From Ficedula albicollis (taxonomy: Eukaryota; Chordata; Aves; Passeriformes; Muscicapidae): a stretch of 64,000 nucleotides of DNA. Position numbers and translations under genes: made by a program. Under the pieces are notes generated by a model, which had not been told where the DNA came from, did no database searches, and saw only the letters and a list, made by a program, of their open reading frames with translations. Below are positions 59,886-64,000 of this stretch, one piece after another (position 1 is the first letter of the stretch; each line of letters starts with the position of its first letter). The stretch spans positions 18,749,548 through 18,813,547 of the forward strand of contig NC_021700.1 in assembly GCF_000247815.1 (NCBI RefSeq), given 5' to 3'.

Positions 59886-60727
59886 CTTTGCATAATTAGT
59901 TGAAAAATTTGTATTATCCAAACAGAAAAACATGGAGATCTGACTAAATTCTTCATTTTTTTACAAAAATACCAAGGTTTACAGCATGCACAGGGGATGG
60001 TACAAGTGGTATTGTAATTGTGATGATCTAAAGACCTAAGCAGAGAGACAATGATATGCAAAGGTGTTAATTTTATTGAGTCACTCAGTGTGTTTTAAAA
60101 TACAGAGAAGACTTCGAATTGTCTGAATAGACCTTGAATAGTCTGAAGTCAAGCCACAGTAAAGTAGGATACAAACTGATACGTTTAAAAAGCACAATAT
60201 TGTTACAAATATTTTTATAGGAAAGGGTTGTTGAGCTGAAAAAACCCAAAACATACTTGGTCTGCTTGCACAACAATTTAATCAAAAGGATGTTCTCCCA
60301 TTACATATTTGTTTTTTTACTGTAAAGCACACTAAAAGTGTTCTGGCACTGAAAAAGTTCCTGCAGGATATATTTTGCTGTGTTTCTCTGACCCCATAGT
60401 TACCTATGAGAAAAGGCTGAAGAAGAACCTTATGAATTGTTCAAGCTCTCCTTCCTAACATCTTCAGAGATCATCATGTTTCTGTTGTCCATGGATTCAA
60501 AGACTATTAAACATCCTTTCGAATTAATCTACAGTTAATTGCAAACTTCTACCTTCAGTGTTTTGGGTTTTTGTAAGACCTACTTGGCTATGGGAGGGCT
60601 AAAACATCCCTATTACGTAAATTTGAAAGAAAACCTTGATTTATTCAATTATGTACTCAAGTAGACATCTACACTTTTTGTATGGCAATTGGTATCAGAT
60701 TTAATGGGAAAATTGCATGTTGAGCAC
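59886..60727. other. Non-coding DNA
   Basis: AT-rich unique sequence between the CR1 and the retrovirus; no gene found. Confidence 0.55.
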
Positions 60728-63999
<3,272 letters not shown>

Positions 64000-64000
64000 G

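Overview
The window looks like vertebrate nuclear DNA from a bird, most likely a songbird. It is AT-rich and gene-poor, its interspersed repeats are CR1 LINE fragments and endogenous-retrovirus LTRs of avian type, and there are no Alu-like or L1-like elements. Family names come from recognising sequence, not from a database search.

Only one real coding segment is visible: a 119-bp internal exon at 30267-30385 (+) with consensus splice sites. It encodes the switch II part of a RAB3 small GTPase. RAB3C is the best guess because no second exon appears within about 30 kb on either side, which fits a gene with very long introns. Most or all of the window would then be two RAB3C introns.

Layout: 1-2.6 kb, intron with an antisense LTR (539-1290). 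2.6-4.0 kb, antisense CR1 broken by a C-run. 4-12 kb, intron with a second C-run and two short tandem duplications. 12.2-13.5 kb, solo LTR with a CCTA target-site duplication and an internal 547-bp tandem duplication. 13.5-29 kb, intron with a (TAC)n microsatellite and a 1.1-kb (TTTGCC)n array. 29.2 kb, CR1 just upstream of the exon. 30.4-41.9 kb, intron with a CpG-rich island at 35.9 kb and a CR1 at 37.2 kb. 42-45.6 kb, LTR, 120-bp tandem duplication and a third C-run. 45.6-55 kb, intron with one LTR. 55.3-59.9 kb, an antisense CR1, then a sense CR1 split by an LTR that carries a fourth C-run. 60.7-64 kb, an antisense endogenous retrovirus (LTR and partial pol) whose middle is a 2.7-kb C-run.

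The strangest feature is five pure poly-C tracts of 392 to 2703 bp, about 4.9 kb in total. Two are bracketed by direct repeats of their own flanks (A18-GGCT; T19-GTGTTTTTC). Three replace GC-rich or internal parts of mobile elements whose expected sequence is missing. I read them as assembly or gap-closing artefacts, not biology. I found no gene cluster, defence system, CRISPR array, RNA gene or other previously undescribed system.
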